A DNA stretch of 64,000 nt from Acidovorax sp. NB1 (GTDB lineage Bacteria > Pseudomonadota > Gammaproteobacteria > Burkholderiales > Burkholderiaceae_C). The stretch lies in contig NZ_BJHU01000035.1 of NCBI RefSeq assembly GCF_005405905.1, positions 186,001 to 250,000 of the forward strand, in the 5' to 3' direction. A program made the position numbers and the translations under genes. The number at the start of each line of letters is the position of its first letter. Position 1 is the first letter of the stretch. The notes under the pieces were generated by a model that was not told where the DNA came from, did no database searches, and saw only the letters and a list, made by a program, of their open reading frames with translations. Shown here piece after piece: positions 29,747-39,246 of the stretch.

Positions 29747-30727
29747 TCACTCCGCCTCGATCTTCGAGGTCTTCACCACCTGCGCCCAGTTGGCCAGATC
29801 CGCCTTCACCTTGTCACCCAACTGCGCCGGGGTCTGGTAGTCGGCCGTGGCGCCCTGCTCTTGCGCCTTCTGCTGGAAGGCCGCGTTCTGCACCACGGTG
29901 CGGATATCGGCCGTGAGCTTGTCCACCACGGCCTTGGGCACGGCGGCCGGGGCAAACACCGCAAACCACGAGGTGGCATCGACCTTGGGGTAGCCCGCCT
30001 CGGCGGTGGTGGGCACATCGGGCAGGCTGGGCAGACGCTGCTTGCCCGTCACGGCCAGCACGCGCAGCTTGCCGCTCGCGATGTGCGGCATGAAAGGCGG
30101 TGCCGTCCCAAAGGTCAGGTCCACCTGGCCGCCCAGCAGGTCCTGCAGCGCAGGGCCTGTGCCCTTGTAGGGCACGTGGACCATCTTGATGCCGCCCTGC
30201 TGCTCCAGCATGGCACCGGTCACATGCTGCAGCGAACCGTTGCCCGACGAGGCGTAGTTGAGCTTGCCGGGGTTGGCCTTGGCGTAGGCGATCAGCTCGG
30301 GCAGCGTCTTCACCGGCAGGTCGGCCCGCACCACGATGATCTGCGGGGCCGAGATCACATTGGCCACGGGCTGGAAGTCGCTCTGCTCCCACTGCTTCTG
30401 TTTGGTAATGTGGGGCGAGATGACGTGGTAGCCGGAGTACTGCATCAGCAGCGTGTAGCCATCGGCCTCGGCCCGCTTGACAGCACTGGCGGCAATGTTT
30501 CCGTTGCCCCCGCCCTTGTTGTCCACGATGACCGACTGGCCCAGCACCGGCGCCAGGGCCTGCGCCAGCATGCGGGCCGACAGGTCGGTGGTGCCGCCTG
30601 CGGCGGTGGGCACCACCAGGGTGACGTTCTTCGACGGGTAGGCGCCCTGCGCCGCTGCGTGGCCGATGAAGCCCGTAGCCAGTGCGGCGATGGCGAGGGT
30701 GGTGAACTGCTTGCGGGTGGTTTTCAT
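29747..30727 (-). CDS. Bug-family tripartite tricarboxylate transporter binding protein
   Basis: 326 aa. Signal peptide (MKTTRKQFTTLAIAALATGFIGHAAAQG), then the Bug core: YPSKNVTLVVPTAAGGTTDLSARMLAQAL, VDNKGGGNGNIAA, and the conserved NYASSGNGSLQHVTGAM loop. Periplasmic carboxylate receptor; no TctAB membrane genes are adjacent, as is usual for these expanded orphan receptors. Follows another Bug gene and the CoA enzymes in the same direction, so it probably serves their substrate. Confidence 0.92.
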   Translation of the reverse strand: MKTTRKQFTTLAIAALATGFIGHAAAQGAYPSKNVTLVVPTAAGGTTDLSARMLAQALAPVLGQSVIVDNKGGGNGNIAASAVKRAEADGYTLLMQYSGYHVISPHITKQKQWEQSDFQPVANVISAPQIIVVRADLPVKTLPELIAYAKANPGKLNYASSGNGSLQHVTGAMLEQQGGIKMVHVPYKGTGPALQDLLGGQVDLTFGTAPPFMPHIASGKLRVLAVTGKQRLPSLPDVPTTAEAGYPKVDATSWFAVFAPAAVPKAVVDKLTADIRTVVQNAAFQQKAQEQGATADYQTPAQLGDKVKADLANWAQVVKTSKIEAE

Positions 30728-30805
30728 GAAAGCGATGTCTCCGTTGTCATTGTTGTCAAAAATCTGAGAAGCGAGGAACCGTTGGTCGCCAAGAAAAATG
30801 CGCGG

Positions 30806-31786
30806 TCAATCGACCGTGGCGCCCGTGTCCTTGACCACGCGGCTCCACTTGGGCAGGTCGGACTGCACCAGGGCCGCCAGTTGCGCCGCCGTGCCCTTGA
30901 AGGGCTCGCAGCCCACGGTGGCCAGTTTGTCCACCACATCCTTGTGTTCCAGCGCACGCGCCACTTCGGCCTGCAGTTGCGCCACGATGGGCGCAGGTGT
31001 GCCGGCCGGTGCAAACAGCGCATACCAGGGCGCCTGGCCAAAGCCCTTGATGGTTTCGCCAATCGTGGGCGCATCGGACAGCGCGGCCACGCGCTTTTCG
31101 TTGACCACACCCAGCACCTTGAGCTTGCCCGCCTTGATGAACGCGATGGCCGAAGGCAGGCTTTGCACCGACAGCGGCACCTGCCCGCCCACCACGTCGG
31201 TGGCGGCAGCGGCGGAGCCCTTGTAGGGGATGTGCTGCAGCTGGATGCCGGCGGCCTTTTGCAGCATCTCGCCAATCAGATGGTTCAGCGTGCCGTTGCC
31301 CGCCGAGGCAATCGAATACTTGCCAGGGTTGGCCTTGGCCAATGCCACCATTTCGGCCACAGTGTTGGCTGGGAAGGATGGGTGTGCCACCAGCACATAG
31401 CCCGCAGTCGCCACGGGTGCCACAGGGGCAAAGTCCTTCACGGGATCAAAGCCGGGGTTCTTGTAGAGCGCGGGACCAATCACGTGGGCGCTGTCGGCCG
31501 TGAGTAGCAGCGTGTAACCGTCGTTGCGCGCCCGGGCTGTGGCGCCCGTGGCCAGCGTGCCGCCTGCGCCAGGGCGGTTCTCCACGATCACGCTCTGGCC
31601 CAGTTGCTCACCCAGCTTTTGCGCCACCACGCGCGCAATGGCGTCGTTGGCACCGCCCGCAGCCTGGGGCACGACCACGGTGATGGGTTTGGAGGGGTAT
31701 TTGTCCTGCGCGCCCGCCGCAAAGGCGGCGGAGCACAACACGGCGGCCGTGAAGAGGCGGCGGGACAGTGGGGTGGGGAAGCTCAT
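30806..31786 (-). CDS. Bug-family tripartite tricarboxylate transporter binding protein
   Basis: 326 aa, paralogue of the next gene. Signal peptide MSFPTPLSRRLFTAAVLCSAAFAAGAQ, then YPSKPITVVVPQAAGGANDAIARVVAQKL, VENRPGAGGTLAT, and SIASAGNGTLNHLIGEML. It lies 44 bases after the HMG-CoA lyase gene. Two tandem receptors may recognise different stereoisomers or chain lengths of the substrate handled by the lyase and CoA-transferase; inference from context. Confidence 0.92.
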   Translation of the reverse strand: MSFPTPLSRRLFTAAVLCSAAFAAGAQDKYPSKPITVVVPQAAGGANDAIARVVAQKLGEQLGQSVIVENRPGAGGTLATGATARARNDGYTLLLTADSAHVIGPALYKNPGFDPVKDFAPVAPVATAGYVLVAHPSFPANTVAEMVALAKANPGKYSIASAGNGTLNHLIGEMLQKAAGIQLQHIPYKGSAAAATDVVGGQVPLSVQSLPSAIAFIKAGKLKVLGVVNEKRVAALSDAPTIGETIKGFGQAPWYALFAPAGTPAPIVAQLQAEVARALEHKDVVDKLATVGCEPFKGTAAQLAALVQSDLPKWSRVVKDTGATVD

Positions 31787-31830
31787 GGTTTTGTCTCCTG
31801 TGGTGATGGGGGATGCAGGCGCGCCCGCAT

Positions 31831-32811
31831 TCAGCGGGACAGCGCTCTTTCGCGGATGGCATCGAAATCGGCAGGCACCGGGTGAAGCGCCAGGCGCGGG
31901 CCCGCCTTGGCGATCTGGCTCGGAATGTCGTGGCCGATCAACGCAGGCAGTTGCTGCGCAGCGGCCACCAGTTGTGCCAGATCCACCCCGGTGTCATAGC
32001 TCATCAGCGCCAGCGCATGCACGATCTCTTCGCTGCACACATTGCCGCTGGCCCCCGGCGCGTAGGGGCAACCGCCAAGGCCACCCAGCGAGGCGTCGAA
32101 CCGGTCAGCACCCGCGTCGATGGCCGCGAGCACATTGGCCAGGCCCATGCCGCGCGTGTTGTGGAAATGCAGGGTGAACTCCACCCCCGGCCAGCGCGCA
32201 CGGGCCGCTGCCGTGAGCTGGTGCACCTGCGTGGGGTAGGCCATGCCCGTGGTGTCGCACAGCGTGATGCCGCACACGCCCACATCCACAAAACGCTGCA
32301 CCCAGCCAAACACATCGACCTCGGGCACATCGCCTTCCATGGGGCAGCCAAACACGCACGACAGCGACACATTCACCGCCACGTTGGCGCCCTGCGCCAG
32401 GGCCACCACCTGAGCCAGTGCCGCGAACGACTGTTCCTGCGTCATGCGCAGATTGGCCAGGTTGTGGGTGGCGCTGACGGACATCACCAGGTTCAGTTCG
32501 TCCGTGCGCGACTCGATGGCGCGCTCTGCTCCGCGCAGATTGGGCACCAGCGCCGTGTAGACCGTGCCCGGGCGGCGTGTGATCTCGCGCATCACGATCT
32601 CGGCGTCTTTGAGCGCGGGGATGGCGGTGGGCGATGTGAACGAAGTCACCTCGATCTTGGACAGGCCTGCGGCCGACAGAGCATTGCACAACGCAATCTT
32701 GTCGGCTGTGGGTACGAAGGCCTTTTCCATCTGCAGGCCGTCGCGCAATCCAACTTCCTGCATGTGGATGCGGCGGCCTATGCCTTGCCAAGCGGTACTG
32801 GGTGCATTCAT
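31831..32811 (-). CDS. Hydroxymethylglutaryl-CoA lyase
   Basis: 326 aa, HMGL-like TIM barrel: VGLRDGLQMEKAFVPTADKI with the catalytic Arg-Asp, IEVTSFTSP, HFHNTRGMGLANVLAAIDAGADRFDASLGGLGGCPYAPGASGNV with metal-binding His residues and the active-site Cys of the G-C-P-(Y/F)-A-P-G-A-x-G-N signature. It splits HMG-CoA into acetoacetate and acetyl-CoA. Overlaps the CoA-transferase stop by four bases. With that enzyme it could degrade free 3-hydroxy-3-methylglutarate; leucine-pathway genes are not next to it. Confidence 0.9.
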   Translation of the reverse strand: MNAPSTAWQGIGRRIHMQEVGLRDGLQMEKAFVPTADKIALCNALSAAGLSKIEVTSFTSPTAIPALKDAEIVMREITRRPGTVYTALVPNLRGAERAIESRTDELNLVMSVSATHNLANLRMTQEQSFAALAQVVALAQGANVAVNVSLSCVFGCPMEGDVPEVDVFGWVQRFVDVGVCGITLCDTTGMAYPTQVHQLTAAARARWPGVEFTLHFHNTRGMGLANVLAAIDAGADRFDASLGGLGGCPYAPGASGNVCSEEIVHALALMSYDTGVDLAQLVAAAQQLPALIGHDIPSQIAKAGPRLALHPVPADFDAIRERALSR

Positions 32812-34037
32812 TGCACGACTCCTTTGCTGCGCAGCAATGCAATCTGCTCGGCAGTGAGCCCCATTTCTGTCAGCACCGCATCGGTGTCATCGCCCAGGTG
32901 CGGCGCACTGCTGCGGATGGTGCCCGGCGTGGCAGAGAGCTTGGGCACGATGCCCGGCACCTCCACGCTGTAGCCGTCACGCGTCTCTTGTGTCAAAAGC
33001 ATGTCGCGGGCGCGGTAGTGGGGGTCTTCGGCGATGTCCTTGGCGGTGTAGACCTTGCCGGCAGGCACACGCGCCGCGCCCAGGGCGTCCAGCACCTGCT
33101 GCACGGTGCGCTGCGCGCTCCACGCGCCGATGGCGGCGTCGATCTCCTCAACACGGGCCACGCGGCCGGTGTTGTTGGCCAGGTCGGGCGCGGCGCCCAG
33201 GTCGGGCCTGCCAATCGCGTCCATCAGCCGCTTGAAGATGCTGTCACCGTTGCCCGCCACCAGCACCCATCCGTCGGTGCAGGGGTAGGCGTTGCTAGGG
33301 GCAATGCCTGGCAACGCGCTGCCTGCGGCTTCGCGCACAGCGCCAAAGGCGCTGTATTCGGGGATCAGGCTTTCCATCACGTTGAACACCGCTTCGTGCA
33401 GCGCCACATCGATGACCTGACCTTTGCCGCCATTGACCTTGCGGTGGTACAGCGCGGTGAGCACGCCGATGGTGCCGTGCAGCGCTGCCAGCGTGTCGCC
33501 AATCGACACCCCCACACGCACCGGCACGCGGCCGGGCTCGCCCGTCAGGTGGCGCAGGCCGCCCATGGCCTCGCCGATGGCGCCAAAGCCTGGCAGGTCG
33601 CGGTACGGCCCGGTCTGGCCGTAGCCGGAGATGCGCAGCATCACCAGGCCCGGGTTGAGCTGGTGCAGCTCTTCGGGCGACATGCCCCAGCCTTCGAGCG
33701 TGCCGGGGCGGAAGTTCTCGACCAGCACATCGGCCTCTGCAATCAATTGGCGGGCGATGTCCTGGCCTTCTTTTTGACGCAGGTCCAGCGCCACCGAGCG
33801 CTTGTTGCGTGACTGCACCTGCCACCAGACGGAGGTGCCTTCCTTGATCAGGCGCCAGTTCCGCAGGGGGTCGCCGCCCGACGCACCGGGTCGGATCGGG
33901 TCTGCGGGCGCTTCGATCTTGATCACGTCAGCGCCAAACTCGCCCAGCGTCTTGCCGCAGAACGGCCCGGCAATGAGCTGGCCCATTTCGATGACGCGCA
34001 CGCCTTGCAAGGCGGCGGGGGAAGCAATGGAATCCAT
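32808..34037 (-). CDS. CaiB/BaiF-family (class III) CoA-transferase
   Basis: 409 aa. Family landmarks: GVRVIEMGQLIAGPFCGKTLGEFGADVIKIE at the N-terminus, NKRSVALDLRQKEG, VLVENFRPGTLEGWG, and GVSIGDTLAALHGTIGVL containing the acyl-anhydride-forming Asp. Resembles the succinyl-CoA:dicarboxylate (glutarate/HMG-type) transferases. First gene of the leftward unit, so it would activate the imported acid before the lyase. Probably controlled by the divergent LysR gene. Confidence 0.9.
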   Translation of the reverse strand: MDSIASPAALQGVRVIEMGQLIAGPFCGKTLGEFGADVIKIEAPADPIRPGASGGDPLRNWRLIKEGTSVWWQVQSRNKRSVALDLRQKEGQDIARQLIAEADVLVENFRPGTLEGWGMSPEELHQLNPGLVMLRISGYGQTGPYRDLPGFGAIGEAMGGLRHLTGEPGRVPVRVGVSIGDTLAALHGTIGVLTALYHRKVNGGKGQVIDVALHEAVFNVMESLIPEYSAFGAVREAAGSALPGIAPSNAYPCTDGWVLVAGNGDSIFKRLMDAIGRPDLGAAPDLANNTGRVARVEEIDAAIGAWSAQRTVQQVLDALGAARVPAGKVYTAKDIAEDPHYRARDMLLTQETRDGYSVEVPGIVPKLSATPGTIRSSAPHLGDDTDAVLTEMGLTAEQIALLRSKGVVQ

Positions 34038-34186
34038 GGGTGGGGTTGTCTCCTGCGGCCAGCCCCACGCTGGGACGGCTCGGGGCGAATGATGCGCAGG
34101 GCGCGCGGGGCCGTAAATCGCTCAAGCAACAAGATGCCATCGCAAACCGGCATGGCAGTGGCTGCGCTTGTTACCATCAGGCCCCC

Positions 34187-35095
34187 ATGAAACTCGACCC
34201 CGTCTCCCTGCGCCTGTTTGTGGCCGTGATGGAAGAAAGCACCATCGCCGCCGCTGCTGCGCGCGAGCACATTGCCGCATCGGCCGTGAGCCGCCGCCTG
34301 GCCGACCTGGAAGACGCGCTGCACGTGGCGCTGTTCACCCGCAGCAACAAGGGCACCGAGCCCACGGCTGCAGCCTATGCGCTGCTGAACCTGGCGCGTG
34401 GCGTGCTCAATGATTTGGACGGCATCGCCAGCCAGATGCGCGACTACGGCGCGGGCGTGCGCGGCCATGTGCGGGTGGTGGCCAACATCTCGGCCATCAC
34501 GCAGTTCTTGCCGGCGCAGCTGCAGAGTTTCATGGCGCTGCACCCGCAGGTGGACGTGCGGCTGCAGGAGCAGATCAGCACAGCCATCGCCCAGTCCGTG
34601 GCCGAGAACGCGGCTGATGTGGGCATCCTCAACGAGGGCCAGTACGGCGACCGCGTGGTACAGCTGCCCTACCGCACCGACGAGCTGGTGCTGGTGGTGC
34701 CCACGGGCCATGCGCTGGCGCGCCGCAAGTCGGCCCGGCTGGCCGACGCCCTGCCCTACGACTTTGTGGGCGCGCACCCGGGCAGCGCCATCAACAACCA
34801 GCTGACCCGCGCGGCCTCCGAAGCCGGCCTGCCGCTGCGCCTGCGCATGCAGGTCACCAGCTACGACGCACTGTGCCTGATGGTGGCGGCTGGCCTCGGC
34901 GTGGGCGTGATGCCGCGTGGCAGCGCCGCGCTGTACAAGGGCTCGCAGCCCATCCGCGTGGTCACGCTGAACGAGCCCTGGGCGCACCGGCAGCTGGTGC
35001 TGTGCGTACGCTCGGAAGAATCCCTCTCCAGCGTGGCGCGGCTGCTGGTGGACCATTTGCGCGCTGGCGCAGCACCTGAGGACAACAGGGTATGA
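34187..35095 (+). CDS. LysR-family regulator
   Basis: 302 aa from MKLDPVSLRLFVAVMEESTIAAAAAREHIAASAVSRRLADLEDAL, a standard LysR winged HTH, followed by a periplasmic-binding-like effector domain. Divergent from the CaiB/HMG-CoA lyase/Bug unit with 149 bases between, so it is the likely regulator of that unit. Its stop overlaps the earP start (ATGA), an unusual coupling to an unrelated housekeeping gene. Confidence 0.9.
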   Translation: MKLDPVSLRLFVAVMEESTIAAAAAREHIAASAVSRRLADLEDALHVALFTRSNKGTEPTAAAYALLNLARGVLNDLDGIASQMRDYGAGVRGHVRVVANISAITQFLPAQLQSFMALHPQVDVRLQEQISTAIAQSVAENAADVGILNEGQYGDRVVQLPYRTDELVLVVPTGHALARRKSARLADALPYDFVGAHPGSAINNQLTRAASEAGLPLRLRMQVTSYDALCLMVAAGLGVGVMPRGSAALYKGSQPIRVVTLNEPWAHRQLVLCVRSEESLSSVARLLVDHLRAGAAPEDNRV

Positions 35096-36249
35096 CAGCC
35101 AAGCCCCCCGTGAAGCCCGCGCTCCCCGCCCTGCAATGGGACGTGTTCTGCCGCGTGATCGACAACTTTGGCGACATCGGCGTGTGCTGGCGGCTGGTGG
35201 CGCAACTGGCCACCCTGGGGCACCACGTGCGCCTGTGGGTGGACGATGCCTCGGCCCTCAGGTGGATGGCGCCTGCAGGCTGCCCGGGCGTGGAGCTGCG
35301 CGCCTGGGGGTCGCCCCCGCCCGGCGCCCACGAACGGACGCCCGATGTGATGGTGGAAGCGTTCGGCTGCGAGATTGCTCCTGAATTCATAGCTTATAGC
35401 GCATACCAGTCGCGCGCAGGCAGCCAAAAACCTGTGTGGATCAATCTGGAGTACCTGTCGGCGGAGCGTTATGTGGAGCGCACCCACCGGCTGCCGTCAC
35501 CCCTCCTGTCAGGGCCCGCTGCGGGCTGGACACGCTGGTTTTTCTACCCTGGCTTTACGCCCGCCACGGGCGGACTGCTGCGCGAGCCCGACCTGATGGT
35601 GCGGCGCCAGGCATTTGACAGCACCGCGTGGCGCAGTGCGCACGCCAAGGAATTCGGCCTGGGCGAGGCCGCCCCCGGGCAGCGCTGGGTGTCCTTGTTC
35701 TGCTACGAGCCCGCCGCCCTGCCCGAACTGCTGCAGCACAGCCAGGCTAGGCCCACGCAGCTGCTCGTCACGCCGGGCCGCCCCAAGGCTGCGGTGCAGG
35801 CCGCACTGGGCGCCACCGAAGTACATAGTCAAAACACCCTCCCTGGCGCATCTGGCAAGCGCGGACAGCTATGCATTTCATACCTGCCAGCACGCCCCCA
35901 AACGGCGTTTGACGACATGCTGTGGGCCTGCGACCTCAACCTGGTGCGCGGCGAAGACTCGCTGGTGCGGGCGCTGTGGGCCGGGCAGGCACTGGTCTGG
36001 CACATCTACCCCCAGGATGACAACGCGCACCATGACAAGCTCTGGGCGTTTCTGGACTGGTTGCAGGCCCCACAATCGCTGCGGCAGTTCCACGCCACCT
36101 GGAATGGGCTCAACACTGAGCCCCTGCAGTGGCCCGGCGACGACACCCTGGCAGAGTGGACCGCCTGCATTGCAGCCGCCCGTGCCCGCCTGCTGACGCA
36201 GGACAACCTCGTGGCACAACTTTTGGGCTTTGTCGCCGAAAAACGGTAA
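35092..36249 (+). CDS. earP: EF-P arginine rhamnosyltransferase EarP
   Basis: 385 aa. DVFCRVIDNFGDIGVCWRLVAQLA holds the catalytic Asp24 of this GT104 enzyme; VEAFGCE and VWINLEYLSAERY build the acceptor site; LNLVRGEDSLVRALWAGQALVWHIYPQ binds dTDP-rhamnose. It transfers rhamnose from dTDP-rhamnose to Arg32 of EF-P, its neighbour gene. Residues about 99-114 (FIAYSAYQSRAGSQKP) are an extra loop encoded by a copy of the dispersed repeat. Coupled to the LysR stop. Confidence 0.95.
   Translation: MTAKPPVKPALPALQWDVFCRVIDNFGDIGVCWRLVAQLATLGHHVRLWVDDASALRWMAPAGCPGVELRAWGSPPPGAHERTPDVMVEAFGCEIAPEFIAYSAYQSRAGSQKPVWINLEYLSAERYVERTHRLPSPLLSGPAAGWTRWFFYPGFTPATGGLLREPDLMVRRQAFDSTAWRSAHAKEFGLGEAAPGQRWVSLFCYEPAALPELLQHSQARPTQLLVTPGRPKAAVQAALGATEVHSQNTLPGASGKRGQLCISYLPARPQTAFDDMLWACDLNLVRGEDSLVRALWAGQALVWHIYPQDDNAHHDKLWAFLDWLQAPQSLRQFHATWNGLNTEPLQWPGDDTLAEWTACIAAARARLLTQDNLVAQLLGFVAEKR
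35387..35433 (+). repeat. Dispersed repeat copy C, inside earP
   Basis: ATAGCTTATAGCGCATACCA, then TCGCGCGCAGGCAGCC and AAAAACCTG, aligned block by block with intergenic copy A at 26943 and in frame with earP. Confidence 0.65.
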
Positions 36250-36411
36250 AATCCGAGGCTTTGCGCAAATCAGGTGCGGCACACCGGTGTCCAGCCCTCG
36301 CGCATTCCCGCCGCGGAACATGCATCGGCACGGCGCGCCTTCTGCCCTCCCAAGAGACCACAGAAAGCCACCGGCCCGCGCGTTGAGCGGCCCCAACCCA
36401 AGCAACTCGCT

Positions 36412-36966
36412 ATGAAAATCGCTCAAGAAATCCGCGCCGGCAACGTGATCATGCACGGCAAGGACCCCATGGTTGTCCTGAAGACCGAATACGCCCGTGG
36501 CGGCCGCGGCGCAGCCACCGTGCGCATGAAGCTCAAGAGCCTGATCGGCAACTTCGGCACCGAAGTCGTGTTCAAAGCCGACGACAAGATCGACAACGTG
36601 ATCCTGGACAAGAAGGAGTGCACCTACTCCTACTTCGCCGATCCCATGTATGTGTGCATGGACACCGAGTACAACCAGTACGAAGTCGAAGCCGAAAACA
36701 TGGGCGACTCGCTGAACTACCTGGAAGACGGCATGGCCGTTGAAGTGGTGTTCTACGACGGCAAGGCCATCTCGGTCGAACTGCCCACCAGCGTCGAGCG
36801 CGAAATCACCTGGACGGAACCCGCTGTCAAGGGCGACACCTCCGGCAAGGTCATGAAGCCCGCCAAGATCGCCACCGGCTTCGAAGTGCCCGTGCCCCTG
36901 TTCGTGTCGCAAGGCGACAAGATCGAAATCGACACCCGCACCGGCGAATACCGCAAGCGCGTCTGA
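36412..36966 (+). CDS. efp: Elongation factor P
   Basis: 184 aa from [24 protein letters not shown]. Three beta-barrel domains; the tip loop is [12 protein letters not shown] with Arg32, the residue rhamnosylated by EarP, instead of the Lys used by EpmA. The C-terminus ([17 protein letters not shown]) is the standard EF-P signature. It rescues ribosomes stalled at polyproline. It is preceded by a 162-base leader and followed by a strong terminator. Confidence 0.97.
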   Translation: MKIAQEIRAGNVIMHGKDPMVVLKTEYARGGRGAATVRMKLKSLIGNFGTEVVFKADDKIDNVILDKKECTYSYFADPMYVCMDTEYNQYEVEAENMGDSLNYLEDGMAVEVVFYDGKAISVELPTSVEREITWTEPAVKGDTSGKVMKPAKIATGFEVPVPLFVSQGDKIEIDTRTGEYRKRV

Positions 36967-36987
36967 GGCAGCTTCTGCCCCGGTCCA

Positions 36988-37020
36988 CAAAAAAGGCTTC
37001 CCTCGGGAAGCCTTTTTTAT
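36988..37020 (+). terminator. Terminator after efp (bidirectional form)
   Basis: AAAAAGGCTTCCC/GGGAAGCCTTTTT with a 2-base loop. The A-run on the left lets it serve rimO from the other side as well. Confidence 0.9.
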
Positions 37021-37040
37021 TGGTTTTTTTGGGGCTTGGC

Positions 37041-37080
37041 GCCTGATAGACAAGCGCTTAAAGCTATAAAAACAATAGCA
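37041..37080 (-). repeat. Dispersed repeat, partial inverted copy D
   Basis: Reverse complement reads ATAGCTTTAAGCGCTTGTC, similar to the first part of copies A and B; placed between efp and rimO. Confidence 0.5.
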
Positions 37081-37098
37081 CCCGCCCCTCAGGCCTCA

Positions 37099-38490
37099 TC
37101 ACACCGGCACAGCCACCAGATCGTGTCCCTGCGTGCCCACGATGCGCGCCTTGGTGAACTCGCCCACCTTGAGCTGCTTGCTGATCTTCTCGGGCGGCAG
37201 CAGGTGCACCACGCCATCAATCTCGGGCGCATCGGCATAGCTGCGGCCCCGGCCACCCTTCTTACCCAAAGCGGGCGCATGGTCCACCAGCACCTGCATG
37301 GTCGCGCCCACGCGGCGCTGCAGCTTGGTGATGGAGACTTCCTCGGCCACCGCCATGAAGCGGGCGCGGCGCTCTTCGCGCACTTCCATGGGCAGCATGC
37401 CGGGCAGCTCGTTGGCGGCGGCGCCGTTCACGTCGCTGTAGGCAAAGCAGCCTGCACGGTCTATCTGCGCCTCACGCACAAAGTCGAGCAGGTGCTGGAA
37501 CTCTTCCTCTGTCTCGCCCGGAAAGCCCGCTATGAAGGTGCTGCGGATGACCAGCTCGGGGCAGGCCTCGCGCCAGCGCTGGATGCGCTCCAGATTGCGC
37601 TCGCCGCTGGCGGGGCGCTTCATGCGCTTGAGCACGTCCGGGTGGCTGTGCTGGAAGGGCACATCCAGGTAAGGCAGTACCTTGCCTGTGGCCATGAGCG
37701 GGATCACTTCGTCCACGCTCGGGTAGGGGTACACATAGTGCAGGCGCACCCAGGCGCCGTAGGGTTCGGCAATCTCGCCCAGGGTCTGCACCAGCTCCAG
37801 CATGCGGGTCTTGACGGGCTTGCCGTCCCAGAAGCCTGTGCGGTACTTCACGTCCACGCCGTAGGCCGAAGTGTCCTGGCTGATGACCAGCAGCTCTTTC
37901 ACGCCGCCTTCGAACAAGGCCTTGGCCTCGCTCAGCACATCGCCAATGGGCCGCGACACCAGGTCGCCGCGCATCGACGGGATGATACAGAAGGTGCAAC
38001 GGTGGTTGCAGCCCTCGCTGATCTTGAGGTAGGCGTAGTGCTTGGGCGTGAGCTTGATGCCCGCGATGCCAAAACCGCCGGGCACCAGGTCGATGAACGG
38101 GTCGTGCGGCTTGGGCAGGTTCAGGTGAACGGCGTCCATCACCTCTTGCGTGGCATGCGGCCCGGTCACGGCCAGCACGCTGGGGTGCATCTCGCGCACC
38201 ATGTTGCCGCCACCTTCGGACGCGCGTGCGCCCAGGCAGCCGGTAACGATGACCTTGCCGTTTTCGGCCAGGGCCTCACCAATGGTGTCCAGGCTTTCCT
38301 TGACGGCGTCATCAATGAAACCGCAGGTGTTGACGATGACCAGATCGGCGCCGTGGAAGGTCTTGGAGGTTTCGTAGCCCTCGGCGCTCAGTTGCGTGAG
38401 GATGAGTTCGGAATCCGTCAGCGCCTTGGGGCAACCCAGGCTGACAAATCCGACTTTGGGAGTTTTCGTGGGGGAGAGTGCTTCGCTCAT
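37099..38490 (-). CDS. rimO: Ribosomal protein S12 methylthiotransferase RimO
   Basis: 463 aa. UPF0004 domain ([23 protein letters not shown]...[18 protein letters not shown]), radical-SAM core with [19 protein letters not shown] (CxxxCxxC), and C-terminal TRAM domain ([14 protein letters not shown]...). Three further Cys (GC-P, NTC-GF, TGCLGA) hold the second Fe-S cluster. The sequence [10 protein letters not shown] marks RimO rather than MiaB. It methylthiolates Asp of S12. Confidence 0.97.
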   Translation of the reverse strand: MSEALSPTKTPKVGFVSLGCPKALTDSELILTQLSAEGYETSKTFHGADLVIVNTCGFIDDAVKESLDTIGEALAENGKVIVTGCLGARASEGGGNMVREMHPSVLAVTGPHATQEVMDAVHLNLPKPHDPFIDLVPGGFGIAGIKLTPKHYAYLKISEGCNHRCTFCIIPSMRGDLVSRPIGDVLSEAKALFEGGVKELLVISQDTSAYGVDVKYRTGFWDGKPVKTRMLELVQTLGEIAEPYGAWVRLHYVYPYPSVDEVIPLMATGKVLPYLDVPFQHSHPDVLKRMKRPASGERNLERIQRWREACPELVIRSTFIAGFPGETEEEFQHLLDFVREAQIDRAGCFAYSDVNGAAANELPGMLPMEVREERRARFMAVAEEVSITKLQRRVGATMQVLVDHAPALGKKGGRGRSYADAPEIDGVVHLLPPEKISKQLKVGEFTKARIVGTQGHDLVAVPV

Positions 38491-38685
38491 AACCCCGTAT
38501 TGTCCCAGTTCCGGCGCCTGGCCGGTGAGGGAGCCCCTCCAGTGCGGCCGGACCGGCGTTTTGCGGTGGCTGAACAGGGGTGGAGCAAAGCCCCCCGGTG
38601 CGCCGTGAATCCGGCTGCGCCAGGCTGCCGATAGCGCCCTCCCCCAGGCACCAAACGAACCGCAGCCCGGGCAGCCTCGCGAGCC

Positions 38686-39246
38686 TTACCGCTTCAAACC
38701 GAACGCTCCCAGCATCTGCTCGGTCTGTTTCTGCATCTGTTCCTGCATCTGCGTGAGCATAGATTGCGACTGCTCCACGTAGTTGCCCATCATGCCCTTG
38801 AGCATGGGCGACTGCAGGTTCATGAACTGCGCCCACATCTCCGGCGTCACACTCTGCGATTGTTCGGCCAGCTTGGTCTGCACATCCGTGAAGGCCTGCA
38901 CGTTCTTTTCGAGGTAGGCCCCCATGAAGCCCTGCATGGCATGGCCATAGAACCGGATGATGTTGGCGAGCACTGCCTCGGTGAACATGGGCGCGCCACC
39001 GGCCTCTTCTTCCAGAATGATCTGCAGCAGGATGCTGCGCGTGAGGTCTTCGCCCGTCTTGGCATCGCGCACCACCACCTGCTGGTGGTCCATGACCAGT
39101 TGGCGCACTTCGGCCAGGGTGATGTAGGTGGAGGTGTCTGTGTCGTACAGACGGCGGTTGGGATACTTCTTGATGACACGCTGGGCCGACTTGGACGCGG
39201 CACTTTTCTGTTCGGACACGACGAACTCCTCGGGCTCGAAACCCAT
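38686..39246 (-). CDS. phaR: Polyhydroxyalkanoate synthesis repressor PhaR
   Basis: 186 aa. RVIKKYPNRRLYDTDTSTYITLAEVRQLVMDHQQVVVRDAKTGEDLTRSILLQIILEEE is the PHA accumulation-regulator DNA-binding domain, followed by Met/Gln-rich helices (MLTQMQEQMQKQTEQML) that bind polymer granules. It senses PHB and represses phasin genes. Monocistronic, with no pha genes beside it. A 3-hydroxybutyrate dehydrogenase lies 4 kb away, so the host makes and degrades PHB. Confidence 0.95.
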   Translation of the reverse strand: MGFEPEEFVVSEQKSAASKSAQRVIKKYPNRRLYDTDTSTYITLAEVRQLVMDHQQVVVRDAKTGEDLTRSILLQIILEEEAGGAPMFTEAVLANIIRFYGHAMQGFMGAYLEKNVQAFTDVQTKLAEQSQSVTPEMWAQFMNLQSPMLKGMMGNYVEQSQSMLTQMQEQMQKQTEQMLGAFGLKR

